Assembly (NCBI RefSeq): GCF_036188265.1
Contig: NZ_CP108093.1
Coordinates: 1-64,000 of the forward strand
DNA from: Streptomyces sp. NBC_00247
GTDB taxonomy: Bacteria > Actinomycetota > Actinomycetes > Streptomycetales > Streptomycetaceae
Length of the DNA: 64,000 bases
Reading direction: 5' to 3'
Shown one piece after another: positions 45,806-57,322 of this stretch (the stretch's first letter is position 1; the number at the start of each line of letters is the position of its first letter). The notes beneath the pieces were generated by a model that worked only from the letters and a program-made list of their open reading frames with translations, ran no database searches and was not told the DNA's origin. The position numbers and the translations under genes were made by a program.

Positions 45806-47374
45806 ATGGAGACGGCCAAGGGGACCAGGGACGACGGGAAGGGCCTGCGCTGCCTGGTGACGGGGGCCACCGGCTACATCGGGGGCCGTCTGGTGCCGGA
45901 GCTGCTCCTCGCCGGCCACCGGGTGCGGTGCCTGGCGAGGACCCCCCAGAAGTTGCGCGACTATCCCTGGGTGGGCGAGGCGGAGGTGGTGCGCGGGGAC
46001 GTCACCGATCCGGAGTCGCTGGACTCGGCGATGCGGGACATCGACGTCGCGTACTACCTGGTGCACGCGCTGGGTACCGGTCCGGGCTTCGAGGGGACCG
46101 ACCGCAGGGCGGCCCGGAACTTCGGTGAGCGGGCCCGCGCGGCCGGGGTGCGCCGCATCGTCTACCTGGGGGGCCTCACCCCCGGGGACGTACCGGAGGA
46201 CGAGCTCTCTCCTCATCTGCGGTCCCGTGCGGAGGTCGGCCGCATCCTGCTGGATTCGGGGGTGCCGACGACCGTGCTGCGGGCCGCCGTCATCATCGGT
46301 TCGGGGTCGGCGTCCTTCGAGATGCTCCGCTACCTCACCGAGCGGCTGCCTGTCATGGTCACCCCGAGCTGGGTGTCCACCCGGATCCAGCCGATCGGTG
46401 TCCGGGACGTGCTGCGCTACCTCGTCGGCTGCGCCCGGATGCCCGCGGACGTGCACCGCTCCTTCGACATCGGCGGGCCCGACGTCCTCACCTACCGGGT
46501 GATGATGGAGCGGTACGCCGAGGTCGGGGGCCTGCCGAAACGGCTGATCCTGCCCGTCCCGATGCTCACGCCCCGGCTGTCCAGCCACTGGATCGGGCTG
46601 GTGACCCCGGTGCCCCGGTCCATCGCCCGACCGCTCGCGGAGTCGCTGAGGTACGAGGTGGTCTGCCGCGAGCACGACATCGCGCGGTACGTACCGGACG
46701 GGCCGGGGCAGCCGTTCCCGTTCGACACGGCGCTCTCCCTCGCGCTCCAGCGGGTGCGGGACGCGAAGGTGACCACCCGGTGGTCCTCGGCCTCGCTCCC
46801 GGGCGCGCCGAGCGACCCGCTGCCCACGGACCCGGACTGGGCGGGCGGCAGCCTGTACGAGGACGTCCGGGAGCGGGACGTCGACGCTTCCCCTGCGGCG
46901 CTGTGGCGGGTGGTGGAAGGGATCGGGGGCGACAACGGCTGGTACTCGTTCCCGCTGGCCTGGGCGGTGCGGGGGTGGCTGGACCGGGCGATGGGCGGGG
47001 TCGGGCTGCGGCGGGGCCGCCGGGACGCCCACCGGCTCCGGGTGGGGGACTCGCTGGACTTCTGGCGGGTGGAGGAGATCGAGCCGGGCAGGCTGCTGCG
47101 GCTGCGGGCGGAGATGCGGGTGCCGGGGCTGGCCTGGCTGGAGATGTACGTCGAGAACCGGGAGGGCGGGCACTCCCACTACCGTCAGCGGGCGCTCTTC
47201 CATCCGCGCGGGCTGCTGGGCCACGCCTACTGGTGGAGCGTCTCGCCCTTCCACGCGATCGTCTTCGGCGGGATGGCCCGCAACATCGCCCGGGCCGCGT
47301 CCCGGCCCCCCGGCTCGGCCCGTGCCCGGGCCGAGACCGCGGCGGTGCGTCCGCGTCCTCGGGAACAGTCCTGA
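45806..47374 (+). CDS. litQ: LitQ-like NAD(P)-binding oxidoreductase (SDR plus DUF2867)
   Basis: 522 residues from the ATG after GGCGGAGG. The N-terminal half is an extended/atypical short-chain dehydrogenase fold (CLVTGATGYIGGRLVPELLLAGHRVRCLART), with YYLVHALG and LGGLTPGD. The C-terminal part (about 350-500) is a DUF2867 domain (ASPAALWRVVEGIGG, DFWRVEEIEPGRLLRLRAEM). Genes of this type beside crtE and phr in Streptomyces are called litQ. The substrate is unknown; a role in pigment or membrane quinone chemistry has not been shown. It precedes the photolyase gene by 144 bases. Confidence 0.78.
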   Translation: METAKGTRDDGKGLRCLVTGATGYIGGRLVPELLLAGHRVRCLARTPQKLRDYPWVGEAEVVRGDVTDPESLDSAMRDIDVAYYLVHALGTGPGFEGTDRRAARNFGERARAAGVRRIVYLGGLTPGDVPEDELSPHLRSRAEVGRILLDSGVPTTVLRAAVIIGSGSASFEMLRYLTERLPVMVTPSWVSTRIQPIGVRDVLRYLVGCARMPADVHRSFDIGGPDVLTYRVMMERYAEVGGLPKRLILPVPMLTPRLSSHWIGLVTPVPRSIARPLAESLRYEVVCREHDIARYVPDGPGQPFPFDTALSLALQRVRDAKVTTRWSSASLPGAPSDPLPTDPDWAGGSLYEDVRERDVDASPAALWRVVEGIGGDNGWYSFPLAWAVRGWLDRAMGGVGLRRGRRDAHRLRVGDSLDFWRVEEIEPGRLLRLRAEMRVPGLAWLEMYVENREGGHSHYRQRALFHPRGLLGHAYWWSVSPFHAIVFGGMARNIARAASRPPGSARARAETAAVRPRPREQS

Positions 47375-47518
47375 GCCCGAACAGCGGCCGGCGGCCCGGA
47401 CGGCCGGTGCCCCGCGCCTCTTCGGGGGTGCGGCGCATCCGGACCGCCGAGCCGCGCGGAAGCACCGATCGCACCAGATGTCCCCGTTCCGGTTCCGATC
47501 CCGTCCAGGAGTAGCGCC

Positions 47519-48898
47519 ATGACCGTCTCGGTCGTCCTGTTCACCTCCGACCTGCGGCTGCACGACCATCCGCCGCTGCGTGCCGCCTCGGCCGCGAGCG
47601 ACACGGTGGTGCCGCTCTTCGTCCTCGACCGGCGCGTGGAGGGGGCCGGTTTCGCGGTGCCCAACCGGCGGGCCTTCCTCGCCGACTGCCTGCGGGACCT
47701 GGACGCCGGACTGCGCGAGCGGGGCGGGCGCCTCGTGATCCGTACCGGGGACGTGGCCGAGGAGGTCTGCCGGGTCGCCGCCGCGACGGGCGCCGCGGAC
47801 GTCCACATGTCCGGCGGAGTCAGCGCGTACGCCCATGCCCGCGAGGAGCGGCTGCGCGGGGAACTGGAGTCGCAGGGGCGGAGGTTGCACGTCCATGACG
47901 CGGTGGTGACCGCCGTCGCCCCCGGGGCGGTACGGCCCACGGGCTCGGGAGCGGACCACTTCGCCGTGTTCACCCCGTACTTCCGGCGCTGGTCCCAGGA
48001 ACGTCTGCGGGACCCCCTCACCCCGCCCCGCGCGCTTCGGGTGCCGGACGCCGCGCGCTCCGGCGAACTGCCGTCCCGGAAAGCGGTGTCCGGGGTTTCG
48101 CCCGGACTGGCGGAGGGCGGCGAGAAAGCGGGCCGGGCCCTGCTCACCGCGTGGCGCAGGGCCGGACTCGACTCGTACGAGGAGACGCACGACGACCTCG
48201 CGGGCGACGCGACCTCACGGCTCTCACCGCATCTGCACTTCGGCACGGTCTCACCCGCCGAGTTGGTCGGGCGGGCCCGCGGAGCGGGCGGCGCGGGTGC
48301 GGAGGCGTTCGTACGGCAGGTGTGCTGGCGGGACTTCCACTACCAGGTCCTCGCCGCGCGCCCGGCCGCCTCGCACGAGAACTACCGTACGCAGCACGAC
48401 GACTGGCGGGACGAGAAGGAGGCGGGGGACGAGATCGAGGCGTGGCGGGAGGGGCGTACCGGCTATCCGGTCGTGGACGCCGCGATGCGTCAACTGCGCC
48501 ACGAGGGCTGGATGCACAACCGGGGCCGGCTGCTCGCGGCGAGCTTCCTGGCGAAGTCGCTGTACGTGGACTGGCGGATCGGCGCGCGTCACTTCCTGGA
48601 CCTGCTGGTGGACGGCGACGTCGCCAACAACCAGCTCAACTGGCAGTGGGTGGCGGGCACCGGGACCGACAGCCGCCCCAACCGCGTGCTCAACCCGGTG
48701 CGCCAGGGCCACCGTTACGACCCCGACGGGGCGTACGTACGCCGCTGGGTACCGGAGTTGGCGGGCATCGGGGGCGGGGCGGTGCACGAGCCGTGGCAGC
48801 TCCCCGAGCCGGAGCGCGCCGCGCTGGACTACCCGGCTCCGCTGGTCGGTCTGGCGGACGCGCTGGACCGGTTCAAGCAGGCGCGCGGCCTGGTCTGA
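47519..48898 (+). CDS. phr: Deoxyribodipyrimidine photolyase
   Basis: 459 residues, ATG after CCAGGAGTAG. The N-terminal antenna-binding Rossmann domain (SVVLFTSDLRLHDHPPL) and the C-terminal FAD domain are complete. The conserved FAD/DNA region reads FHYQVLAARP, HNRGRLLAASFLAKSLYVDWRIGARHF, then NNQLNWQWVAGTGTDSRPNRVLNP. It uses blue light to reverse cyclobutane pyrimidine dimers. Its place in the lit/crt locus means light induces both shielding pigment and DNA repair. Confidence 0.93.
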   Translation: MTVSVVLFTSDLRLHDHPPLRAASAASDTVVPLFVLDRRVEGAGFAVPNRRAFLADCLRDLDAGLRERGGRLVIRTGDVAEEVCRVAAATGAADVHMSGGVSAYAHAREERLRGELESQGRRLHVHDAVVTAVAPGAVRPTGSGADHFAVFTPYFRRWSQERLRDPLTPPRALRVPDAARSGELPSRKAVSGVSPGLAEGGEKAGRALLTAWRRAGLDSYEETHDDLAGDATSRLSPHLHFGTVSPAELVGRARGAGGAGAEAFVRQVCWRDFHYQVLAARPAASHENYRTQHDDWRDEKEAGDEIEAWREGRTGYPVVDAAMRQLRHEGWMHNRGRLLAASFLAKSLYVDWRIGARHFLDLLVDGDVANNQLNWQWVAGTGTDSRPNRVLNPVRQGHRYDPDGAYVRRWVPELAGIGGGAVHEPWQLPEPERAALDYPAPLVGLADALDRFKQARGLV

Positions 48899-48923
48899 GG
48901 GCGCGCCGCACAGGGGTCAGGGG

Positions 48924-48962
48924 ACGGCCCCGCCGGTGGGTGGGGGTGCCCGGCGGGGCCGT
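48924..48962. terminator. Bidirectional hairpin terminator after phr
   Basis: 13-base perfect arms (ACGGCCCCGCCGG at 48924-48936, complement at 48950-48962) with a 13-base G-rich loop, between the convergent photolyase and DUF1206 genes. Confidence 0.7.
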
Positions 48963-48981
48963 GTCGGGGTGGACGGGGGTG

Positions 48982-49830
48982 TCAGACCTTGCGCCAGCGG
49001 GCGTTGGCCCAGGAGAAGACGCCGAAGGCGGCCAGTCCGAGGGCGATGAGCACGAGCAGCCAGGGACCGGCGGGGGTGTCGGTGAAGGAGCGGAGGGTGT
49101 CGTCCATGCCCTTGGCCTGTCCCGGTTCGTGCTGGACGGCCGCGGCGATGGCGAAGCCGCCCGCCGTGCCGAAGACGACGCCCCGGGCCGTTCCGCCGAA
49201 CACGCCGACCGCGTCGACGGTCCGGCGGACCTTCTCCCCGGTACCGGACATGTCGAGGTGCTTGCGGAACTTCAGGGTCACCGCACGGAAGATCAGCCAC
49301 AGACCGACGCCCACGACGACGGCTCCGGCGATCCCTACGAGCCACTGGCCGCCGGACCAGTCGAGGACCTTGGCGGTGACATCGTCGGTCCGCTTGTCAC
49401 TCGACCCGCTGCCGCTGCCCTTGTCCCCGGCGGCGTAGGAGATCACGGAGTACGCGACGAAGGCGTAGAACACGCAGCGCCCGGCGGCGATGATCCGCTT
49501 CATGGGCTTCTGCCCGTCCGGCCCGGCCTGGCCGAACAGCGCCTCGGAGAGCCGCCAGAGCGCCATGCCCACGAGTCCGATGCCGAGCAGCCACAGAAGG
49601 ACCCCGCCGAGCGGCTGCTCGGCCACTTTCTTCAGGGCGCCACCCCGGTCGGCCTGCTCTCCGCCGCCGCTGTCGCCCGGGAAGGCCACGCGCAGGGCGA
49701 GCACTCCGACGAGCAGGTAGATGACACCGCGCGCCACGAATCCGGCGCGCGCCGCCGTCTCGACCGCTTTTCCGGTGGCCCCGCTCCGGGCTTGTCCTCG
49801 TCCGCGTTCCGCTATCGCACTGGTCTCCAT
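48982..49830 (-). CDS. DUF1206 membrane protein
   Basis: 282 residues with six hydrophobic helices arranged as three repeats of about 70-80 residues. Each begins with a pattern like ARAGFVARGVIYLLVGVLALR, AAGRCVFYAFVAYSVIS and VGVFGGTARGVVFGTAGGF, which is the DUF1206 repeat. The N-terminus is cytosolic and basic. The family is widespread in actinobacteria with no known function. The gene stands alone, downstream of and convergent with the photolyase. Confidence 0.88.
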   Translation of the reverse strand: METSAIAERGRGQARSGATGKAVETAARAGFVARGVIYLLVGVLALRVAFPGDSGGGEQADRGGALKKVAEQPLGGVLLWLLGIGLVGMALWRLSEALFGQAGPDGQKPMKRIIAAGRCVFYAFVAYSVISYAAGDKGSGSGSSDKRTDDVTAKVLDWSGGQWLVGIAGAVVVGVGLWLIFRAVTLKFRKHLDMSGTGEKVRRTVDAVGVFGGTARGVVFGTAGGFAIAAAVQHEPGQAKGMDDTLRSFTDTPAGPWLLVLIALGLAAFGVFSWANARWRKV

Positions 49831-49850
49831 GGACCGACGGATGCCCCTGA

Positions 49851-52673
<2,823 letters not shown>

Positions 52674-52709
52674 ACCCGTGCCTCCGTCCGCGTTCGTAGG
52701 ATGCACCCC

Positions 52710-53291
52710 ATGTCACTGCCGCACGCGATCCTCACCGCTCTGCTGGAGAAGCCGTCGTCGGGACTGGAGCTGACCCGCCGGTTCGACCGGTCGATCGGCT
52801 ACTTCTGGTCGTCGACGCACCAGCAGATCTACCGTGAGCTGGGCAGGCTGGAGCAGGCCGGGCGGATCCGGGCCCTGCTGCCGGAGCAGCCGGCCAGGGG
52901 CAGCAAGAAGGAGTACGAGGTGCTGCCGGCCGGCCGCGAGGAGCTGGCGGCCTGGGTGGCGCTCCCCGAGGACCCCAAGCCGGTCCGCGATCCGCTGCTG
53001 CTGCGGATGCGGGCGGCGGCGGTCGTCGGGGCACCCCGGCTCGGCGGGGAGCTGCGCCGCCATCTGGAGCTGCACCGGCGGCAGCTGGCGAAGTACCTGG
53101 AGATCGAGAGGCGCGACTTCCCCCCGGAGCGGAGGAAGGGCCAGGACGACCGGCTCCGCCACCTCCTGCTGCGCGGCGGCATCGACTTGGAGAACTTCTG
53201 GATCACCTGGCTGACCGGAGCGATCGAAGAGCTCGAGGGCGGGCCGGACGGAGCCGTGCGGGAGGGCGCCGCACCGCCGGGCACCCCGTGA
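52710..53291 (+). CDS. PadR-family transcriptional regulator
   Basis: 193 residues. The winged helix (SLPHAILTALLEKPSSGLELTRRFDRSIGYFWSSTHQQIYRELGRLEQAGRI) and the C-terminal dimerising helices (ENFWITWLTGAIEELE) are diagnostic of the PadR-s2/Vir family. The ATG at 52710 is preferred to one at 52701 because AGGATG gives a reasonable site. It lies directly behind the fadH-like gene on the same strand and probably represses that transcript through the 22-bp palindrome. Confidence 0.87.
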   Translation: MSLPHAILTALLEKPSSGLELTRRFDRSIGYFWSSTHQQIYRELGRLEQAGRIRALLPEQPARGSKKEYEVLPAGREELAAWVALPEDPKPVRDPLLLRMRAAAVVGAPRLGGELRRHLELHRRQLAKYLEIERRDFPPERRKGQDDRLRHLLLRGGIDLENFWITWLTGAIEELEGGPDGAVREGAAPPGTP

Positions 53292-53484
53292 CCGTCCGGG
53301 CAGCCACGGCGGGCAGGGGGCCGGCCCGGCGGTCCGGCGTGCGCGCCCCCTCCCACGCGCCCGCGTGCCGGGTCCCGGCGGAGCCGCCCGGTGCCGGCGT
53401 TCACGCCCTCCCGCACGTGCCGCGTACGCGCCTAACCTGGGCCGATCCGGCCGTCGGATCGGCCCAGTGCCAGGGGAGACGCAT

Positions 53485-54228
53485 GTGAGCGCGTACGACG
53501 AACTGATCGAAGCCGAAGACCCCGTGCTCTACCTCCGGCTGGGCGGCGCCGGTACGGAGCTGTCCCCGGGCGGCGGGCGCGCCCTCTTCCACGGTTCGCC
53601 GTCCCACAGCCATCTGCCGAACGGCGACAGCGCCACCCTCTTCGACGGAACCCCCGGCCAGTACGTCGAGGTCCCCGACGACCGCTCCCTGTCCGTGTCG
53701 ACGACCGGGGCGCTGACGGTGGAAGCCTGGTTCCGGCCCGACACCCTCACGTTCCCGGCGAGCGAGGGCACCGGGTACGTGCACTGGCTGGGAAAGCTCA
53801 CCTACGCCACGGTCAACCAGGCCGAGTGGGCGGCGCGCGTCTACAGCGCCGACAACACCGAGGGCCGGGCCAACCGCGTCTCCGGGTACGCCTTCAACCC
53901 CGCCGGAGGCCTGGGCGCCGGCTCCTACTTCCAGGACACCTTGTACCCCGGGGAGTGGATCCACTACGCCCTGGTGATCAACACCAGTCCCGCCGGCCCC
54001 TCGTACCCGACCGGTTACACGAAGATCTACCGCGACGGGAGGCTGCGCGACCAGGACGCGCTCGCCGACTACTCGATCGTGCCGGGCGACACCCCGTCCC
54101 CCGTGCGCATCGGTACCGCGAGCCTGAGGTCCTTCTTCCTGGGTGCGATCGGCAAGGTCGCCGTCTACCCGCGAGAACTGACCGCCGAGCGTCTCCTGGC
54201 CCACCACGTCGTCATGACCAGTACCTGA
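53485..54228 (+). CDS. LamG-like concanavalin-type lectin domain protein
   Basis: 247 residues from a GTG after AGGGGAGAC. One LamG/laminin-G-like jelly roll spans nearly the whole chain: LFDGTPGQYVEVPDDRSLSVSTTGALTVEAWFRPD, then YFQDTLYPGEWIHYALVIN, KIYRDGRLRDQD and FLGAIGKVAVYPRELTAERLLAHH. No signal peptide is visible at either possible start, which is unusual for a glycan-binding module, so it may be cytosolic or exported another way. It is monocistronic. Confidence 0.8.
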   Translation: MSAYDELIEAEDPVLYLRLGGAGTELSPGGGRALFHGSPSHSHLPNGDSATLFDGTPGQYVEVPDDRSLSVSTTGALTVEAWFRPDTLTFPASEGTGYVHWLGKLTYATVNQAEWAARVYSADNTEGRANRVSGYAFNPAGGLGAGSYFQDTLYPGEWIHYALVINTSPAGPSYPTGYTKIYRDGRLRDQDALADYSIVPGDTPSPVRIGTASLRSFFLGAIGKVAVYPRELTAERLLAHHVVMTST

Positions 54229-54272
54229 GGCGCCCCCGCACGGTCGGGTCGGAACGACCGCCCCCGGTCCGG

Positions 54273-55364
54273 TCAGCTTCCGGAGGCCGTCACGGGTTCG
54301 GGGCTTTCGGCCACCGGCCGCTTCAGGCTCCGCGGGCTCCCGATGACCGTGCGCCGCCGGACTCCGGATCTCCGGCGGGTCCCCGGGACGTCGGGTACCG
54401 GAGAGGCCGGGTGGCGGCCCCGCACGGCGACGGGGGCGGGTACGAAGGTGGGCGCGGAAGCGGGCACGGGACGTACCGGAGTGCCGGCATCGTCCGACAC
54501 CTGTTCGGGCACCGGTACGCCGGCTGCCGCGGCCTGCGTCCGGGACTGCGCCCTGCTGAGCAGGACCACTCCGTACGCCGAGAGCGCGACGCCCGTGACC
54601 GCGGGGATCACGCTGAGGGGGCCGCCCTGGAGGCGCTCGCCGAGCAGCACCATCCCGATCGCGGCGGCGGCCACCGGGTTGGCGAGGGTCAGTACGGCGA
54701 GCGGCGCGCCCAGGCCGTCGCGGTACGCGGTCTGGGAGAGCAGCATCCCGCCCATGGAGAAGGCCGCGACCAGCAGCGTCACCACCACGGTGCGCGGGGT
54801 GAACAGGGCGCCCGAGGTGTGGTCGGTGAGGGCGACCGTCAGGGTCTGGGTCAGTGCGGAGGCGACCCCGGAGGTGATCCCGGAGGCTGCCGCGTGCCGC
54901 AGGCCGGGGCGGGCTCCGGGCCTGCCGAGGCCGGACACCACCGCCAGCGTGACCGCGCCGACCCCGAGGGCTTCCCCGAGGCCGAGGGTCTCGTGCGGCG
55001 CGGCGCCGCCCGCCGCGGTCAGCAGTGCGGCCAGTCCGACGAGGGTGAGGACCGTGCCCCGCCACTCGGTGCCGCTGACCTTGCGGCCTGCGGTACGGGC
55101 GCCGAGCGGTACGGCGGCCACCAGGGTCAGCGCGCCGAGCGGCTGGACCAGGGTGAGCGGCCCGTACCTCAGGGCGGCGACGTGCAGAAGGGCCCCGGTG
55201 GCGTTGAGTCCGACCGACGCCCACCAGGCGCCGCGACCGAGCAGTCGGAGCCCGCCGGAGCCGGGTGCGGTGCGTCCGGCCAGCCGGGACTGGGCCACGG
55301 CGGCGGCCGCGTAGGCGACGGCGGAGACGAGGCAGAAAAGGATGGCGACGAGCGTGGCGTTCAC
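54273..55364 (-). CDS. DMT-superfamily (EamA-like) transporter
   Basis: 363 residues from a GTG overlapping the PAP2 gene stop (GTGA). About ten helices in two EamA-like halves: VAILFCLVSAVAYAAAAVAQSRL, VQPLGALTLVAAVPLG; then VTLLVAAFSMGGMLLSQTAYRDGLGAPLAVLTLANPVAAAAIGMVLLGERL. A C-terminal tail of some 85 residues is Pro/Ser/Arg-rich and probably cytosolic. The substrate is unknown. It is coupled to the membrane phosphatase before it. Confidence 0.8.
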   Translation of the reverse strand: MNATLVAILFCLVSAVAYAAAAVAQSRLAGRTAPGSGGLRLLGRGAWWASVGLNATGALLHVAALRYGPLTLVQPLGALTLVAAVPLGARTAGRKVSGTEWRGTVLTLVGLAALLTAAGGAAPHETLGLGEALGVGAVTLAVVSGLGRPGARPGLRHAAASGITSGVASALTQTLTVALTDHTSGALFTPRTVVVTLLVAAFSMGGMLLSQTAYRDGLGAPLAVLTLANPVAAAAIGMVLLGERLQGGPLSVIPAVTGVALSAYGVVLLSRAQSRTQAAAAGVPVPEQVSDDAGTPVRPVPASAPTFVPAPVAVRGRHPASPVPDVPGTRRRSGVRRRTVIGSPRSLKRPVAESPEPVTASGS

Positions 55365-56257
55365 CGTCCGGCTCCTGGTGCGGTGAGGGTCCGCCGCGGG
55401 GCGGACGGGTTGCCTGCGTAGGCGTGGGCGCCGGCCGGGGCGGGCACGCCGGCGGCGTGGGCCGCGTGGCTTCCGGCGGGGCCTACGAGTCCGGCGGCGG
55501 AGGGCCAGGGGCCTCGGAGCCGTACCGCCCGGGAGGGCTGGTGCAGCGGGATCGCGGCCAGCGCGAGCGCGAGGAGGGCCGAGACGACGAGGGCGTCGAG
55601 CCAGTAGTGGTTGGCGGTGCCGACGATCACCAGCAGGGTGGCGAGCGGGTGGGCCAGCCAGAGCCAGCGCCACCGGGAGCGGCCGGCGGCGACGAGCCCG
55701 ATCGCCACCATGAGGGCCCAGCCGAAGTGCAGCGAGGGCATCGCCGCGAACTGGTTGGCCACGGTGTCGGTGGTGGGCGTGGCGCCGTAGACCGTGGGTC
55801 CGTACACCTGGCCGGTGTCGACCAGTCCCGCGGCGGCCAGCATGCGCGGCGGGGCCAGCGGGAAGAGGAGGTGGAGCGCGAGGGCGGCGCCGGTGAGCGC
55901 CGCGAGTATTCGGCGGGACCAGACGTAGTGGTGGGGGTGCCGCCAGTACAGCCAGACCAGGAACAGCACGGTGGCCGGGAAGTGGACCGCCGCGTAGTAG
56001 GAGTTCGCCAGGTGGATCAGAGTCTCGCTGTGCAGCAGGGCTCCCTGGACGTCTCCCTCCCCGGGCAGACCGAGCGCACGTTCGAAGTTCCAGACGTGTC
56101 CGGCGTTGTGAAAAGCCTCGTCGACATGGCCGTTGGCCGCTTGGCGCCCGAGCTTGTAGACGACGAAGAGCCCGACGACGAGCAGGAACTCCCGGACGAG
56201 GGGCGGGCGGGCCGAGATGTCCGGCTCCCGTCCCACAGGCGTTCTGCGGGCGTACAT
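55361..56257 (-). CDS. PAP2-family membrane phosphatase/phosphotransferase
   Basis: 298 residues (ATG 56257; a GTG sits one codon before). Six helices with the PAP2_3/inositol-phosphotransferase motifs: NSYYAAVHFPATVLFLVWLYWR, MPSLHFGWALMVAIG (motif 2 His) and GTANHYWLDALVVSALLA (motif 3 His-Asp). These enzymes remove or transfer phosphate on lipids at the outer membrane face. A Pro/Ala tail follows. It is divergent from the TetR gene at 56.4 kb, and the 52-bp inverted repeat between them probably controls both. Confidence 0.84.
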   Translation of the reverse strand: MYARRTPVGREPDISARPPLVREFLLVVGLFVVYKLGRQAANGHVDEAFHNAGHVWNFERALGLPGEGDVQGALLHSETLIHLANSYYAAVHFPATVLFLVWLYWRHPHHYVWSRRILAALTGAALALHLLFPLAPPRMLAAAGLVDTGQVYGPTVYGATPTTDTVANQFAAMPSLHFGWALMVAIGLVAAGRSRWRWLWLAHPLATLLVIVGTANHYWLDALVVSALLALALAAIPLHQPSRAVRLRGPWPSAAGLVGPAGSHAAHAAGVPAPAGAHAYAGNPSAPRRTLTAPGAGR

Positions 56258-56317
56258 CACCCGTGCCCCTTACTGACGGTTGTGGTGGTACCTGGGTGCG
56301 GTTCCCTCCACACCCAA

Positions 56318-56369
56318 TCGATACGCCAGTGTACCGATACGCAAACGTATCGGTACACTGGCGTATCGA
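56318..56369. promoter_or_regulatory. 52-bp perfect inverted repeat, four-box TetR operator candidate
   Basis: 24-base arms (56318-56341 and 56346-56369) match without a mismatch around the centre CAAA. Each arm carries two CGATACG boxes, so the site reads box-box then inverted box-box (56319, 56335, 56346, 56362). It lies 35 bases before the TetR start and about 60 bases from the PAP2 start. Confidence 0.85.
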
Positions 56370-56403
56370 AAGGCTTTCCCGCCGAGTCCAGGAGGAACGA
56401 ACC

Positions 56404-57084
56404 GTGCCGACCCGGGACTCCGCACAGGGAGCTCAGGAAAACGCGGCGACCCGGGACACCGAGGCGCAGGACTCAGCGACACCCTCACCCCGGTCACCCA
56501 GGTCGAAAATCACACCGGAGCGCGCTCAGGAGCTCTACGCGGCAGTGCTGGAGCTGCTCCGCGAGAGCGGGTACGAATCCCTCACCATGGAGGGCGTCGC
56601 CGCGCGGACCCGTTGCGGCAAGTCGACGCTCTACCGGCAGTGGGGGTCGAAGCCCGAGCTGGTCGTGGCGGCACTGCACAGCACCCGGCGCGAGTCGCTC
56701 GCCCACATCGACACCGGCACCCTGGCCGGCGATCTGCTGGCGGCGGCACGGGCGATCGGCGCCCGCTCCGGCCTCGACACCTCGCTGGTGCACGCACTGA
56801 GCCACGCCGCCCTGCAGAGTCCGGAGCTGCTCTGCGCGATGCGCGAGTCGCTGGTGATGCCGGAGATCGCGGCGATCGAGGCGATGGTCCGCAGGGGCCG
56901 CGAACGCGGCGAGATCACCCCCGACTGCGCGACCGCCCAGTACGTCGCGGCCCAGCTGTTCGGCATGGTGCGCGTGCGCCCTCTGCTCGACGCCCGGCAG
57001 GCCGACGGGGAGTACCTCGTGCGCTTCACGGAGCGGGCCATCCTGCCCGGGCTCGGCCTGGAGCATCCTGCGACCGAGCCCTGA
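56404..57084 (+). CDS. TetR-family transcriptional regulator
   Basis: 226 residues from a GTG behind CCAGGAGGAACG. A disordered leader of about 35 residues precedes the HTH (ELYAAVLELLRESGYESLTMEGVAARTRCGKSTLYRQWGSKPELV, about 42-88). The C-terminal domain (LLAAARAIGARS...QYVAAQLFGMVRVRPLL) resembles the TetR_C_16-like group. It is divergent from the PAP2/DMT pair; the large inverted repeat in the gap is its probable operator. Confidence 0.87.
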   Translation: MPTRDSAQGAQENAATRDTEAQDSATPSPRSPRSKITPERAQELYAAVLELLRESGYESLTMEGVAARTRCGKSTLYRQWGSKPELVVAALHSTRRESLAHIDTGTLAGDLLAAARAIGARSGLDTSLVHALSHAALQSPELLCAMRESLVMPEIAAIEAMVRRGRERGEITPDCATAQYVAAQLFGMVRVRPLLDARQADGEYLVRFTERAILPGLGLEHPATEP

Positions 57085-57210
57085 CCGAACGTGGGCCGTC
57101 CATCCCAGCGGAGGGAACGGCCCGCTCGCGCCGCACCGTGGGGACGGGGGCGGCGCACCCCGACGGCCGGCGACTTCCACCGAAGACGCCGGCCGTTCGC
57201 GTGGCCGAAG

Positions 57211-57242
57211 GGCTCCGAGGGTTCGCCCTCGGAGCCTTTTTT
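57211..57242 (+). terminator. Classical intrinsic terminator after the TetR gene
   Basis: Perfect 11-bp stem (GGCTCCGAGGG at 57211-57221, complement at 57226-57236), TTCG tetraloop, and a run of six T residues. It is the most canonical rho-independent terminator in the window. Confidence 0.92.
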
Positions 57243-57249
57243 CGTCCTC

Positions 57250-57301
57250 TTGACGATATCCCCTCGCGCCTCTATCGTCTCACTTGTCGTCATCCTGACG
57301 A
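57250..57301 (+). promoter_or_regulatory. Promoter and downstream palindrome of the SPFH/NADK operon
   Basis: TTGACG (57250-57255), a 17-base spacer and TATCGT (57273-57278) form a good housekeeping-type promoter. Just after it, TCGTCA-TCC-TGACGA (57287-57301) is a perfect palindrome at the expected transcription start, suited to repression. The regulator is unknown. Confidence 0.65.
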
Positions 57302-57322
57302 GAAATGGAAGGGGCCGTTCCC

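Noticed and set aside
42371-48190. One continuous minus-strand open frame running from crtI through crtE, litQ and phr
   Set aside because: Only the part from 43927 down matches CrtI. Upstream it is antisense or out of frame to crtE, litQ and phr and reads as Arg/Pro/Gly low complexity.
54229-54272. CGGTCG...CGACCG as a terminator between the LamG and DMT genes
   Set aside because: The stem is only six base pairs with an eight-base loop and no T-tract, too weak to call.
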